Translations under genes and position numbers: made by a program
Part shown: piece by piece, positions 1-8,044 of the stretch
Numbering within the stretch: position 1 is the first letter of the stretch
Layout of the letters: every line of letters begins with the position of its first letter
Origin: an uncultured Moraxella sp.
GTDB taxonomy: Bacteria; Pseudomonadota; Gammaproteobacteria; Pseudomonadales; Moraxellaceae
Assembly (NCBI GenBank): GCA_916720335.1
Contig: CAKAQU010000006.1
Coordinates: 1-26,817 of the forward strand
Direction of reading: 5' to 3'
Length of the DNA stretch: 26,817 bases
The notes under the pieces: generated by a model
Told to the model about the DNA's origin: nothing
The model's input: the letters and a program-made list of their open reading frames with translations, nothing else
Database searches by the model: none

Positions 1-954
1 CGAATTGTACGCGAAAATGGAAAAATTATTGCTGTTGTAGAACACAAAGATGCCAATGACGCTCAAAAACAAATTCAAGAAATTAATACAGGCATTTATT
101 GTGTAAACAACACTAAATTGCATGAATGGCTACCCAAACTTCATAATAACAATGCTCAGGGTGAATATTATTTAACAGATATCATTGCAATGGCGGTGGC
201 AGATGACATGGACATTGTGTCGGTTGAACCTAGCTGGGCATTTGAGGTGGACGGTGTAAACGACCGTATGCAATTGGCTCGTTTGGAAAGACAATGGCAA
301 CTTCATCAAGCAGATGAATTGATGAAACAAGGTGTACATATTATTGACCCAAATCGTTTTGATTTGCGAGGAACAGCAACTTTTGGGCACGATGTTACTA
401 TTGACATTAACGTTATTATTGAAGGCGACTGCACTATTGGCAATAACGTAAAAATTGGTGCAGGCTCAGTAATTAAGAACACAACCATTGCTGATAATAC
501 CGTAATTTCACCTTATAGCGTGTTTGAAAATGCTACGGTTGGTAAAAATAATCAAATCGGACCGTTTGCGCGTCTTCGCCCAAATGCCGTTACGGCTGAT
601 GATGTACACATTGGTAACTTTGTGGAACTGAAAAATACTCAGATGGCGCAGGGAGCAAAAGCTAATCATTTAGCATATTTAGGTGATAGCACAATTGGTG
701 AAAAGACCAATATCGGAGCGGGTACAATTACCGCAAATTATGATGGTGTTAATAAATTTAAAACCATTATCGGTAATCATGTACGCATTGGCTCAAATGC
801 AGTTTTGGTTGCCCCTGTTCATATTGGTGATAAAGTAACGGTTGGAGCAGGAAGCGTGATTACTAAAGATTGCGAAGCTGATAAACTTGTGGTTGCGCGC
901 GGTCGTCAAGTTGTGATTGAAGGTTGGGTGCGACCTGAAAAACCGCAAAAATAA
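1..954 (+). CDS. glmU: Bifunctional UDP-GlcNAc pyrophosphorylase / glucosamine-1-phosphate acetyltransferase, 3' part
   Basis: GlmU acetylates glucosamine-1-phosphate and then uridylylates it to UDP-GlcNAc, the cytoplasmic precursor of peptidoglycan and lipopolysaccharide. The frame is open from base 1, so the gene enters from outside the window; 317 codons are visible against about 456 in E. coli GlmU. The visible part starts in the late uridylyltransferase domain (EINTGIYCVNN). It continues into the left-handed beta-helix acetyltransferase domain, with repeated hexapeptides and the conserved RLRP, GNFVELKN, NHLAYLGD (expected catalytic His) and NIGAGTITANYDG blocks. The internal ATG at base 118 lies inside the conserved domain and is not the true start. 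A terminator follows, and the glmS gene often found next to glmU is not downstream. Confidence 0.96.
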   Translation, partial: RIVRENGKIIAVVEHKDANDAQKQIQEINTGIYCVNNTKLHEWLPKLHNNNAQGEYYLTDIIAMAVADDMDIVSVEPSWAFEVDGVNDRMQLARLERQWQLHQADELMKQGVHIIDPNRFDLRGTATFGHDVTIDINVIIEGDCTIGNNVKIGAGSVIKNTTIADNTVISPYSVFENATVGKNNQIGPFARLRPNAVTADDVHIGNFVELKNTQMAQGAKANHLAYLGDSTIGEKTNIGAGTITANYDGVNKFKTIIGNHVRIGSNAVLVAPVHIGDKVTVGAGSVITKDCEADKLVVARGRQVVIEGWVRPEKPQK

Positions 955-995
955 CCATTAAACTCAATAAACCAAAACTAAATCAACTTAAAAAT

Positions 996-1025
996 AATGG
1001 CTTAATTTAATTAAGTCATTTTTTT
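996..1025 (+). terminator. Rho-independent terminator after glmU
   Basis: A 10-bp stem (996-1005 with 1011-1020, one G-U pair) with a 5-nt loop is followed by a run of T. It lies 42 bases after the glmU stop. The other strand also carries several T after the stem, so it may also terminate the convergent ubiC transcript. Confidence 0.8.
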
Positions 1026-1040
1026 ATTTTAAGCAGTTTT

Positions 1041-1556
1041 TCAATGATTTTGCAATAAAAAATCCAAAAATGCTGGCAAAAAAATCTCTTCAATTATAAT
1101 GGGCTTATGGTTAAGCTGATAGACAGTTTGTCGGCTAATGTGATGGGGTAAAATTATAAATTGGCGTTTAAATGGCAATTCTTTATTTTTTTTAAATAAA
1201 ATATAACCAATAGGGGTGTTTTTTAGGTGTTTTAGACGTTTGTTTTTGCCTAGTAGACTGTTATAAGGAAATAGGCTGGTTGCTTCTATCCATGCATTTT
1301 GATTGGAATTTTGATGCTCAAGCATTTGACTGGGTGGATTGTCCCCAAATAGCAGCACCTTTCTTTCCCATACCAAAATTGGGCGATGCAGTGGTAATTG
1401 ACACATTTTTTTTTCAGTCAAGGTAAGCAAGCGAGATTTTTGAGATAATACTTTGACTGTTAAGGGTTTTTTACTAAGATTTTCTAGTTTTTTGGTCAGT
1501 GATTTAGTGGTGGTTAAAAAAGGCAATAATTTTGGTGCAATTTCTGATTTTAACAT
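1041..1556 (-). CDS. ubiC: Chorismate--pyruvate lyase (UbiC family)
   Basis: UbiC converts chorismate to 4-hydroxybenzoate and pyruvate, the first committed step of ubiquinone synthesis, in the cytoplasm. The protein is 171 aa from the ATG at 1556, close to the 165 aa of E. coli UbiC. It aligns along its length: LTKKLE near residue 20, WERKVLLFGD at 63-72 (expected substrate-binding Arg65), NTPIGYILF at 113-121, and KPIIIEEIFLP at 151-161 carrying the expected active-site Glu157. Residues 76-88, rich in Gln and Asn, look like an insertion relative to E. coli. A GTG at 1592 would add 12 hydrophobic residues encoded in AT-rich upstream DNA. Neither start has a clear ribosome binding site, so the start is uncertain. 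It is convergent with glmU and divergent from aceA. Family assignment is from remembered E. coli sequence. Confidence 0.82.
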   Translation of the reverse strand: MLKSEIAPKLLPFLTTTKSLTKKLENLSKKPLTVKVLSQKSRLLTLTEKKMCQLPLHRPILVWERKVLLFGDNPPSQMLEHQNSNQNAWIEATSLFPYNSLLGKNKRLKHLKNTPIGYILFKKNKELPFKRQFIILPHHISRQTVYQLNHKPIIIEEIFLPAFLDFLLQNH

Positions 1557-1658
1557 GATGATAAAAATTAACAAGATGAGAAATTTTATCACAGATTAAA
1601 AATAGATGATATTTTCTATAAAAAATTGCTCAACTGTAGAATTTTATTAACTATTTTT

Positions 1659-1687
1659 TTAAAAAATGCTCATTATTTTTTTATAAT
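1659..1687 (+). promoter_or_regulatory. Candidate aceA promoter
   Basis: A perfect -10 box TATAAT (1682-1687) lies 17 bases after a poor -35 box TTAAAA (1659-1664). Transcription would start near 1694, giving a leader of about 120 nt before the aceA ATG. The surrounding AT-richness makes chance matches likely. Confidence 0.4.
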
Positions 1688-1706
1688 ACTGGATAAATAT
1701 ATTAGC

Positions 1707-1738
1707 TTTGGGTATTCTAGTGCCACGAATTACCCAAA
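1707..1738 (+). promoter_or_regulatory. Stem-loop in the aceA leader
   Basis: TTTGGGTATTC (1707-1717) pairs with GAATTACCCAAA (1727-1738): eleven base pairs, one bulged T, and a 9-nt loop. It lies about 80 bases before the aceA start and has no T-run, so it is not an ordinary terminator. It could be an RNA regulatory element or a protein-binding inverted repeat. Confidence 0.5.
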
Positions 1739-1817
1739 AGTAGGCAAAATCATTTTTGGTGTGGTTGGTGTTATAAGTTTTGGCAATTTCGCCCATGACA
1801 ATTATAAGGATTTTATC

Positions 1818-3416
1818 ATGACTTATCAATCAGCTTTAGAGCACGTTCGTAACGTAAAAAACAAATTAGGTGGAACATGGAATGCCATTCGCCCCGAAGA
1901 TGCGGCTCGTATGATTGTACAAAACCGCTTTAAGACGGGTCTTGACATTGCTAAATATACCGCTGCCATTATGCGCCGTGATATGGCGGAGTATGATGCT
2001 GACCACAGTAAATATACCCAATCTTTGGGCTGCTGGCATGGTTTTATTGCTCAACAAAAAATGATTGCCAACAAAAAATATTTTGGCACAACCAATAAAC
2101 GTTATATCTATCTATCTGGCTGGATGGTTGCTGCTTTGCGTTCTGAATTTGGACCGCTTCCTGACCAATCCATGCACGAAAAAACCGCCGTACCAAAATT
2201 GATTGAAGAAATCTATACTTTCCTTCGTCAAGCTGATGCTAAAGAATTAAACGACTTATTCCGTGCCTTACAAAAAGCAGAAGCTGCTGGCGATAATGCC
2301 AAAGTAAAAGAACTTGAAGATAAAATTAACAACTTTGAAACGCACGTTGTGCCAATCATTGCAGACATTGATGCAGGTTTTGGTAACGAAGAAGCCACTT
2401 ACCTTTTAACTAAAAAAATGATAGAAGCCGGTGCGTGTGCCATTCAAATTGAAAATCAGGTATCCGATGCCAAACAATGCGGACACCAAGCTGGTAAAGT
2501 AACCGTACCACACGAAGATTTCTTGGCTAAAATTAATGCTGTTCGTTACGCATTTCTTGAATTGGGTGTCGATGAAGGTGTTATTGTTGCTCGTACCGAC
2601 TCTGAAGGTGCGGACTTGACCCAAAAAATCCCTGTAAGCCGCGAACCTGGTGATTTGGCATCCAAATATATCAGCTATTTAGAAACCACTGAAATTGATA
2701 TTTCTGAAGCCAAAGAAGATGAAATTCTAATCAAACGTGATGGCAAACTTCATCGCCCAACTCGTTTGCCATCGGGTCTTTATCAGTTCCGTGAAGGCAC
2801 ACAACACGACCGTGTAGTATTAGACTGCGTAACTTCACTACAAAATGGCGCTGATATGATTTGGATTGAAACCCCAACTCCAGACGTAGCAGGCATTGCA
2901 AGTTTTGTGAACGACATCAAAAAACAAGTACCTGATGCCAAACTTGTGTACAATAACTCACCATCATTTAACTGGACCATCAACTTCCGTAAACAAGCTT
3001 ATGACCGTTGGGTAGCTGAAGGTCGTGATGTGTCTGCTTATGAACGTGAAAACTTGATGGATGCAAAATACGATGATAGTGAATTGGCTCGCGATGCAGA
3101 TGAAAAAATCCGTACCTTCCAAGCCGATGCTGCGCGTGAAGCGGGCGTATTCCATCATTTAATCACGTTGCCAACTTACCATACTGCCGCGCTTTCTACC
3201 CATGAATTGGCAAAAGGTTACTTTGGCGAAGAAGGTATGTTGGCTTATGTGGCTGGTGTTCAACGTAAAGAAATCCGTGGCGGTATTGCTTGCGTAAAAC
3301 ACCAAGCGATGGCGGGTTCTGACATTGGTGATGACCACAAAGAAATCTTCTCTGGTGAAAATGCCCTAAAAGCAGGCGATGCTAGCAAAAACACCATGAA
3401 CCAATTTGGTAACTAA
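1818..3416 (+). CDS. aceA: Isocitrate lyase (large class, about 530 aa)
   Basis: Isocitrate lyase splits isocitrate into glyoxylate and succinate, the entry step of the glyoxylate shunt. The 532-aa protein belongs to the longer class seen in Pseudomonas and Acinetobacter, not the 434-aa E. coli type. It shows SLGCWHGFIAQQKM near the N-terminus, the metal/substrate DIDAGFGNEEATY block, the catalytic loop KQCGH at 219-223 (Cys221), VARTDSEGADL, and NNSPSFNW. The start at 1818 has an AAGGA ribosome binding site 7 bases upstream and begins with the conserved MTYQSALE. The frame stays open upstream to 1626, but that stretch is low-complexity leader translation. glcB, the next enzyme of the pathway, follows after a terminator. 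No aceK or iclR-type gene is nearby. Confidence 0.96.
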   Translation: MTYQSALEHVRNVKNKLGGTWNAIRPEDAARMIVQNRFKTGLDIAKYTAAIMRRDMAEYDADHSKYTQSLGCWHGFIAQQKMIANKKYFGTTNKRYIYLSGWMVAALRSEFGPLPDQSMHEKTAVPKLIEEIYTFLRQADAKELNDLFRALQKAEAAGDNAKVKELEDKINNFETHVVPIIADIDAGFGNEEATYLLTKKMIEAGACAIQIENQVSDAKQCGHQAGKVTVPHEDFLAKINAVRYAFLELGVDEGVIVARTDSEGADLTQKIPVSREPGDLASKYISYLETTEIDISEAKEDEILIKRDGKLHRPTRLPSGLYQFREGTQHDRVVLDCVTSLQNGADMIWIETPTPDVAGIASFVNDIKKQVPDAKLVYNNSPSFNWTINFRKQAYDRWVAEGRDVSAYERENLMDAKYDDSELARDADEKIRTFQADAAREAGVFHHLITLPTYHTAALSTHELAKGYFGEEGMLAYVAGVQRKEIRGGIACVKHQAMAGSDIGDDHKEIFSGENALKAGDASKNTMNQFGN

Positions 3417-3447
3417 TTTTGTAAATCGTTTACAAATTAATAAAAAG

Positions 3448-3484
3448 CGGTGTTTTCTTGGGTTTCCAATAAAACACCGTTTTT
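3448..3484 (+). terminator. Terminator between aceA and glcB
   Basis: CGGTGTTTT (3448-3456) pairs with AAAACACCG (3471-3479). An inner TTGG/CCAA extension sits beyond a single mismatch, and a T-run follows. It implies that aceA can end separately and that glcB is reached by read-through or by its own promoter. Confidence 0.85.
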
Positions 3485-3524
3485 GTATCCAGATTAAATT
3501 GATGCAAAATATAAGGAAAAAATA

Positions 3525-5687
3525 ATGACTCAACGTATCCAAAAAGGCAGTTTAGCAATTGATAAAATTTTATACGATTTTATTGAAAATGAAGCATTGC
3601 CCGTAGCAAAAATCGACAGTGAAACTTATTGGAAAAATTTTGAACAAGTCGTATTGGATTTAACTCCAAAAAATTCAGCATTACTTGCTCGTCGTGATGA
3701 ACTGCAAGCCAAAATTGACGATTGGCATAAAAATAACGCTTATGAATTAGGTGCTTATAAGCAGTTTTTAACTGAAATTGGCTATCTTGAACCTGAGGTT
3801 GCTGATTTTACCATTACCACGGATAATGTTGATGATGAAATTGCCACCATTGCAGGAGCGCAGTTAGTTGTGCCAGTGCGTAATGCTCGTTATTGTTTAA
3901 ATGCCGCCAATGCTCGTTGGGGTTCGCTCTATGATGCTTTGTATGGTTTTGATGTTATCCCTGAGACAGACGGAGCGGAAAAAGCTAAGGGCTACAATCC
4001 AAAACGTGGTGAAAAAGTCATTGCTTTTGCTAAAAATTTTCTTGATGAAACCTTTGCTTTGCAAGACGGTTCACACGCTGATGTAACGGTTTATCAGATT
4101 GATAATGGTCAATTATTGGCTAAAATTGATGATAAAATCACCACACTTAAAAACGCTGAACAGCTTGTAGGTTTTAATGGCGATAAAGAAAACCCAACAG
4201 AAATTATTTTAAAAAACAATGGACTGCATGCGATTATTGTTATTGACAAAACCAGTGTCATCGGACAAAGCGATAAAGCGGGCGTAAAAGATGTTATTTT
4301 AGAGGCGGCAGTAACCACCATTCAGGATTTAGAAGATTCAGTAGCAGCGGTTGATGCTGAAGAAAAAGTTGAAGGCTATCGCAATTGGCTGGGCTTGATG
4401 AAGGGTGATTTGTCAGAAACGTTAGAAAAAAATGGCAAAACCATCAATCGCACTTTAAATGCTGACCGCACTTACACTGATTTAAATGGTAATTTACAAA
4501 CCTTGCATGGGCGCTCGGTGATGCTTTTGCGCAATGTTGGGCATTTGATGACTAATCCTGCCATTTTGGTTGATGGTAAAGAGATTTATGAAGGGATTAT
4601 GGACGCTTTGATTACGCCAATGCTGACCGCCATTGATATTCGCGGTGAGAACGCTTTGCGTAATTCTCGCACAGGCTCAATGTATATCGTTAAGCCAAAA
4701 ATGCATGGTTCTGAAGAAGTGGCGTTTGCAGTAGAGCTTTTTGAGCGCGCTGAAAAGGCATTGGGATTGCCTGAAAAATCTCTTAAAATTGGCATTATGG
4801 ATGAAGAGCGACGAACTTCTGCCAATTTGAAAAATTGCATTGAAAAAGCCAAAGACCGTACTATCTTTATTAATACTGGTTTTATGGACAGAACAGGCGA
4901 TGAAATTCATACCGCAATGCTTGCAGGCGCCTTTGTTAAAAAAGGCGATATTAAAGCTCAAACGTGGTTTGATGCGTATGAAGAGCGAAATGTTGCTATT
5001 GGCTTGCAAGCAGGACTACGTGGTAAGGCTCAAATTGGTAAGGGTATGTGGCCAAAACCTGATGAGTTGGCGCAAATGTATAGCACAAAAATTGAACATC
5101 CTCAAGCAGGTGCCAGTTGTGCTTGGGTACCTTCACCTTCAGGAGCGGTGATTCATGCGATTCATTACCATCAGTGTAATGTTGCTCGTCGTCAAGATGA
5201 ACTGCGTCAAATTGCCCCTCCTGATTTGGATAAACTGCTAACCATTCCTTTGGCAAATGATACAGGCTGGAGTGAAGAAGAAAAAATTCGTGAGCTTGAG
5301 AATAACTGTCAGGGCATTTTAGGATATGTGGTGCGTTGGGTGGATTTGGGTGTTGGTTGTTCAAAAGTGCCTGATATTAATAACGTTGGTTTGATGGAAG
5401 ACCGTGCTACGTTACGCATCTCAAGTCAGCACATCGCTAACTGGTTGTGTCATGGTATTGTTACTAAAGACCAAGTTTGGGAAGTGTTAAAACGCATGGC
5501 AAAAGTGGTGGATGAGCAAAATGCATCTGACCCAAATTACCGTCCAATGGCAGATGATTTTGAAAACAACATTGCCTTTCATGCGGCAGCCGATTTGATT
5601 TTTAAAGGTCAAACTCAGCCATCTGGTTATACTGAGCCGCTGCTACATAAAGCACGTTTAAAATTAAAAGGTTATCAAGGCGATTGA
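3525..5687 (+). CDS. glcB: Malate synthase G
   Basis: Malate synthase G condenses glyoxylate with acetyl-CoA to give malate, completing the glyoxylate shunt begun by the neighbouring aceA. The 720-aa length matches E. coli GlcB (723 aa), not the shorter A isoform. It shows the G-type N-terminus, TTIQDLEDSVAAVDAEEK, HGRSVMLLRNVGHLMT (expected active-site Arg), MDEERRTSANLKNCI, ERNVAIGLQAGLRGKAQIGKG in the core and SCAWVPSPSGAVIHAIHYH. The ATG has an AAGGA box 8 bases upstream. Several shorter reverse-strand frames inside it are shadows. A long terminator hairpin follows the stop. Confidence 0.96.
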   Translation: MTQRIQKGSLAIDKILYDFIENEALPVAKIDSETYWKNFEQVVLDLTPKNSALLARRDELQAKIDDWHKNNAYELGAYKQFLTEIGYLEPEVADFTITTDNVDDEIATIAGAQLVVPVRNARYCLNAANARWGSLYDALYGFDVIPETDGAEKAKGYNPKRGEKVIAFAKNFLDETFALQDGSHADVTVYQIDNGQLLAKIDDKITTLKNAEQLVGFNGDKENPTEIILKNNGLHAIIVIDKTSVIGQSDKAGVKDVILEAAVTTIQDLEDSVAAVDAEEKVEGYRNWLGLMKGDLSETLEKNGKTINRTLNADRTYTDLNGNLQTLHGRSVMLLRNVGHLMTNPAILVDGKEIYEGIMDALITPMLTAIDIRGENALRNSRTGSMYIVKPKMHGSEEVAFAVELFERAEKALGLPEKSLKIGIMDEERRTSANLKNCIEKAKDRTIFINTGFMDRTGDEIHTAMLAGAFVKKGDIKAQTWFDAYEERNVAIGLQAGLRGKAQIGKGMWPKPDELAQMYSTKIEHPQAGASCAWVPSPSGAVIHAIHYHQCNVARRQDELRQIAPPDLDKLLTIPLANDTGWSEEEKIRELENNCQGILGYVVRWVDLGVGCSKVPDINNVGLMEDRATLRISSQHIANWLCHGIVTKDQVWEVLKRMAKVVDEQNASDPNYRPMADDFENNIAFHAAADLIFKGQTQPSGYTEPLLHKARLKLKGYQGD

Positions 5688-5710
5688 TGTACTTTAATTG
5701 CAATAACACC

Positions 5711-5741
5711 AAAACCCCAAAATAAGATTTTGGGGTTTTTT
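5711..5741. terminator. Bidirectional terminator between convergent glcB and rsmE
   Basis: A perfect 13-bp stem (5711-5723 with 5727-5739, core CCCCAAAAT) has a 3-nt loop. The stem ends in A/T tracts, so either strand reads as a hairpin followed by T. It serves glcB 24 bases after its stop and could serve rsmE arriving from the other side. Confidence 0.88.
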
Positions 5742-5809
5742 AGGTTGAAGTTTGTTTTAATGAATAATAAAGTTTTGATGAAAAATAAACTGTCTTTATA
5801 ATTATATAA

Positions 5810-6541
5810 TTATGTTGATAAATTGGACTGCTGGGCTAAAACAAAAAGCCCCGCCATTGCCACAATGCCAGCAGTTTCGGTGCGTAAAACTCGTTCGCCA
5901 ATTGCCCAAGCTAAAAACCCATTTTGTTGGGCAAGATTGAGTTCATCGGTGCAAAAACCACCTTCAGGACCTACGACAATACTGATTTTTTGGGGTAGGG
6001 GAAGTTTGGGGTGAAAAGCGGTATGATTGGATGGTAATGTCATGATAAGTTTTAAATCATCTTGACAGTGTTGGATAAATTCATCAAACGTTACAGGCGA
6101 CATAATTTTAGGTATGATGTTAAGTCCACACTGTTCACAAGCACTGATGGCAACGTTTTGCCAATGAGTTTGTTTTTTAGTATCGCGCTCATAACGCAGC
6201 CTTTCGGAGCGTTCACTGATAATTGGATAAACGCATGATACGCCCATTTCACAGGCTTTTTGTATGGTGTAATCCATACGTTCGCCTTTACTGATGGCTT
6301 GGGCTAGGGTGATTTTTTGGTGTGGGGTGCGATTATTTGAACAAAATTCACCAATTATTACTTCGGCGGTTTTTTTATTAATCTGTGTTAATGTGGCGGT
6401 AAATTCACCACCTTGACCATTAAATAAAACCGCCTTATCACCAATTTTGGCGCGCAAAACTTTTACCCAATGATGATAAACCGTATCAGGAAGAGTTAGG
6501 TTGTTATCGGTGTTTAAAACGGCATCAACAAAAAATCTCAT
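5810..6541 (-). CDS. rsmE: 16S rRNA (uracil-1498-N3)-methyltransferase
   Basis: RsmE methylates N3 of U1498 in 16S rRNA of the assembled 30S subunit, using S-adenosylmethionine. The 243-aa protein matches the family over its length: a PUA-like N-terminal part (HHWVKVLRAKIGD, GGEFTATL) and a SPOUT-fold C-terminal part. Motifs are KGERMDYTIQKACEMGV (85-101), RSERL (111-115), ACEQCGLN (134-141), VVGPEGGF (189-196) and GERVLRTETAG (215-225), which forms the knotted SAM site. It follows the M16 pair after 40 bases on the same strand and is probably the last gene of that transcript. Confidence 0.95.
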   Translation of the reverse strand: MRFFVDAVLNTDNNLTLPDTVYHHWVKVLRAKIGDKAVLFNGQGGEFTATLTQINKKTAEVIIGEFCSNNRTPHQKITLAQAISKGERMDYTIQKACEMGVSCVYPIISERSERLRYERDTKKQTHWQNVAISACEQCGLNIIPKIMSPVTFDEFIQHCQDDLKLIMTLPSNHTAFHPKLPLPQKISIVVGPEGGFCTDELNLAQQNGFLAWAIGERVLRTETAGIVAMAGLFVLAQQSNLST

Positions 6542-6581
6542 AAAATATTACTCATTTGCATTTTGGTTGTTTGTCTAGCGG

Positions 6582-8036
6582 TCAAAATAAATCAGACAAA
6601 TCAGGTTTTTGTTTACCAACCGTAACAATGATAAACTCATCGGGGCGAATCTGGCTTTTTAGAGCATGATTGACGCTTGCAACAGTAACATTATCCAATC
6701 TTGATAAAAATCCTGATACATAGCTGTCGGGCAGATTTTCTTTATTTAGATAAGTTGCCATATTGTGAATGGCAAGATTGTTAGATAAAGTCATTGGGTA
6801 GGCGTGGCGTAGGCTGGTCGTGGCTAAACGTAATTCGTTTTCGCTAATTCCAGTTTCTAGGGTGTCTTTGACAATTTTTAGGGTTTTTTCAATGGCTTCT
6901 TTGGCTTTATCTGTGGTGGTAGAAAAACGAATGCGATAAATGCCATTTTGGGCATATGTAATCATAGAACCTGTAATGCCATAGGTATAACCGCCTTGTT
7001 TTCTAATAGCGGTCATTAAGCGAGCGTTAAAATCGCCACCTGCCAAAACTTTATTACCCAAACGAAAATTAAGTTCTTGTTCAATCTCTTTGGCAGTTTT
7101 GGCATCTTTTGCGCCCAGATGACCTATTATGATGACGGTTTGGGGGCTGTCATAATCAACGTGTATATGAGTAGGTTTAGGTTTTTTAGGGGCGGGAGTT
7201 AAAGTCGCTTTATTGCCATTTGGTAAGACCATAGATAATTGTTCAGCTATTTGTCGTGCTTTTTGTTCACTTAAATCGCCTGTGATGCTGATGTAGGCAT
7301 TTTGAGCAACAAGGTATTTTTGGTGATAATGTTTTAAATCATCTGCGCTAATGTTGGCAACACTGCTTTGTGTGCCGATGGTGTCTTTGGCATAGGGATG
7401 TGTGCCATAAATAGCATTTAAAAAAGTTGTGGTTGCTAAATAATCAGCACTTTGTTCAGAAAGTTTTAAGCCAATCAAGGTGGTTTCTTTAGCGCGTTTG
7501 ACAGTGTCTTTATCAAATAAGGGATTGGCAATCATATTGGTAAAGAGCGATAAGGCGGGCAAAAGTTCATCATCACCTGCCAAACTTCTAAAAATATAAG
7601 CAAAACTATCTTGATTGACATTTGCGCCTAATGTTACCCCAAGTCGTTCTGCTTGCCAGCTAAATGCATCTTCATTTAAATTTTTAGTGCCTTTGGTCAT
7701 CAGATTTGCTGTCATATTAGCAATACCAAAACCATCTTTTTTTAACTCACTATCTTTACTACTTCCACCATCAAATAAAATACTGATATCCACGATTGGC
7801 AGTTCATGTACAGCTGTAAAAATCACAGGTACACCGTTTGTTGTGGTAAAACGCTGCATTTTTGGAATGTTTAAATTAAGTGGTTTGTCTTTTTTTAAAC
7901 TATCAAGCTTGGGCAAATTTTGTGCATTAAATTCGGTATCGGTTGCTATTTGTACACTGGAAAAAGATAACGTTGGTGAACAAAGCAAAAAGATGGCAGT
8001 GATGATGGGTGTTAAAAATAAACGTTTAAAAAACAT
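6582..8036 (-). CDS. M16 family protein, non-catalytic partner subunit
   Basis: The 484-aa protein has the two-lobed M16 (pitrilysin/insulinase) fold. A signal peptide (about residues 1-27, basic start then a hydrophobic run) predicts a periplasmic location; the FLLC sequence is a poor lipobox. The zinc site is lost: where active members have H-x-x-E-H, this protein reads N107-M-T-A-N111, while the flanking MTKGT is kept. In two-subunit M16 enzymes one subunit binds zinc and the other supplies a conserved Arg-Tyr region near its C-terminus. This copy therefore probably partners the catalytic protein encoded just upstream, 8 bases away on the same strand. An AAGGA box precedes the start. The substrate is unknown. 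Confidence 0.9.
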   Translation of the reverse strand: MFFKRLFLTPIITAIFLLCSPTLSFSSVQIATDTEFNAQNLPKLDSLKKDKPLNLNIPKMQRFTTTNGVPVIFTAVHELPIVDISILFDGGSSKDSELKKDGFGIANMTANLMTKGTKNLNEDAFSWQAERLGVTLGANVNQDSFAYIFRSLAGDDELLPALSLFTNMIANPLFDKDTVKRAKETTLIGLKLSEQSADYLATTTFLNAIYGTHPYAKDTIGTQSSVANISADDLKHYHQKYLVAQNAYISITGDLSEQKARQIAEQLSMVLPNGNKATLTPAPKKPKPTHIHVDYDSPQTVIIIGHLGAKDAKTAKEIEQELNFRLGNKVLAGGDFNARLMTAIRKQGGYTYGITGSMITYAQNGIYRIRFSTTTDKAKEAIEKTLKIVKDTLETGISENELRLATTSLRHAYPMTLSNNLAIHNMATYLNKENLPDSYVSGFLSRLDNVTVASVNHALKSQIRPDEFIIVTVGKQKPDLSDLF

Positions 8037-8044
8037 AACATTCC

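Noticed and set aside
1626..1817. N-terminal extension of aceA by 64 residues
   Set aside because: The frame is open, but the sequence is low-complexity leader translation, crosses a TATAAT box and a stem-loop, and a proper ribosome binding site lies before the ATG at 1818.
4996..5364. 122-aa reverse-strand frame inside glcB
   Set aside because: It is antisense to a conserved enzyme, has no family resemblance and no ribosome binding site. The same applies to the other long frames opposite glcB, ftsY and the M16 gene.
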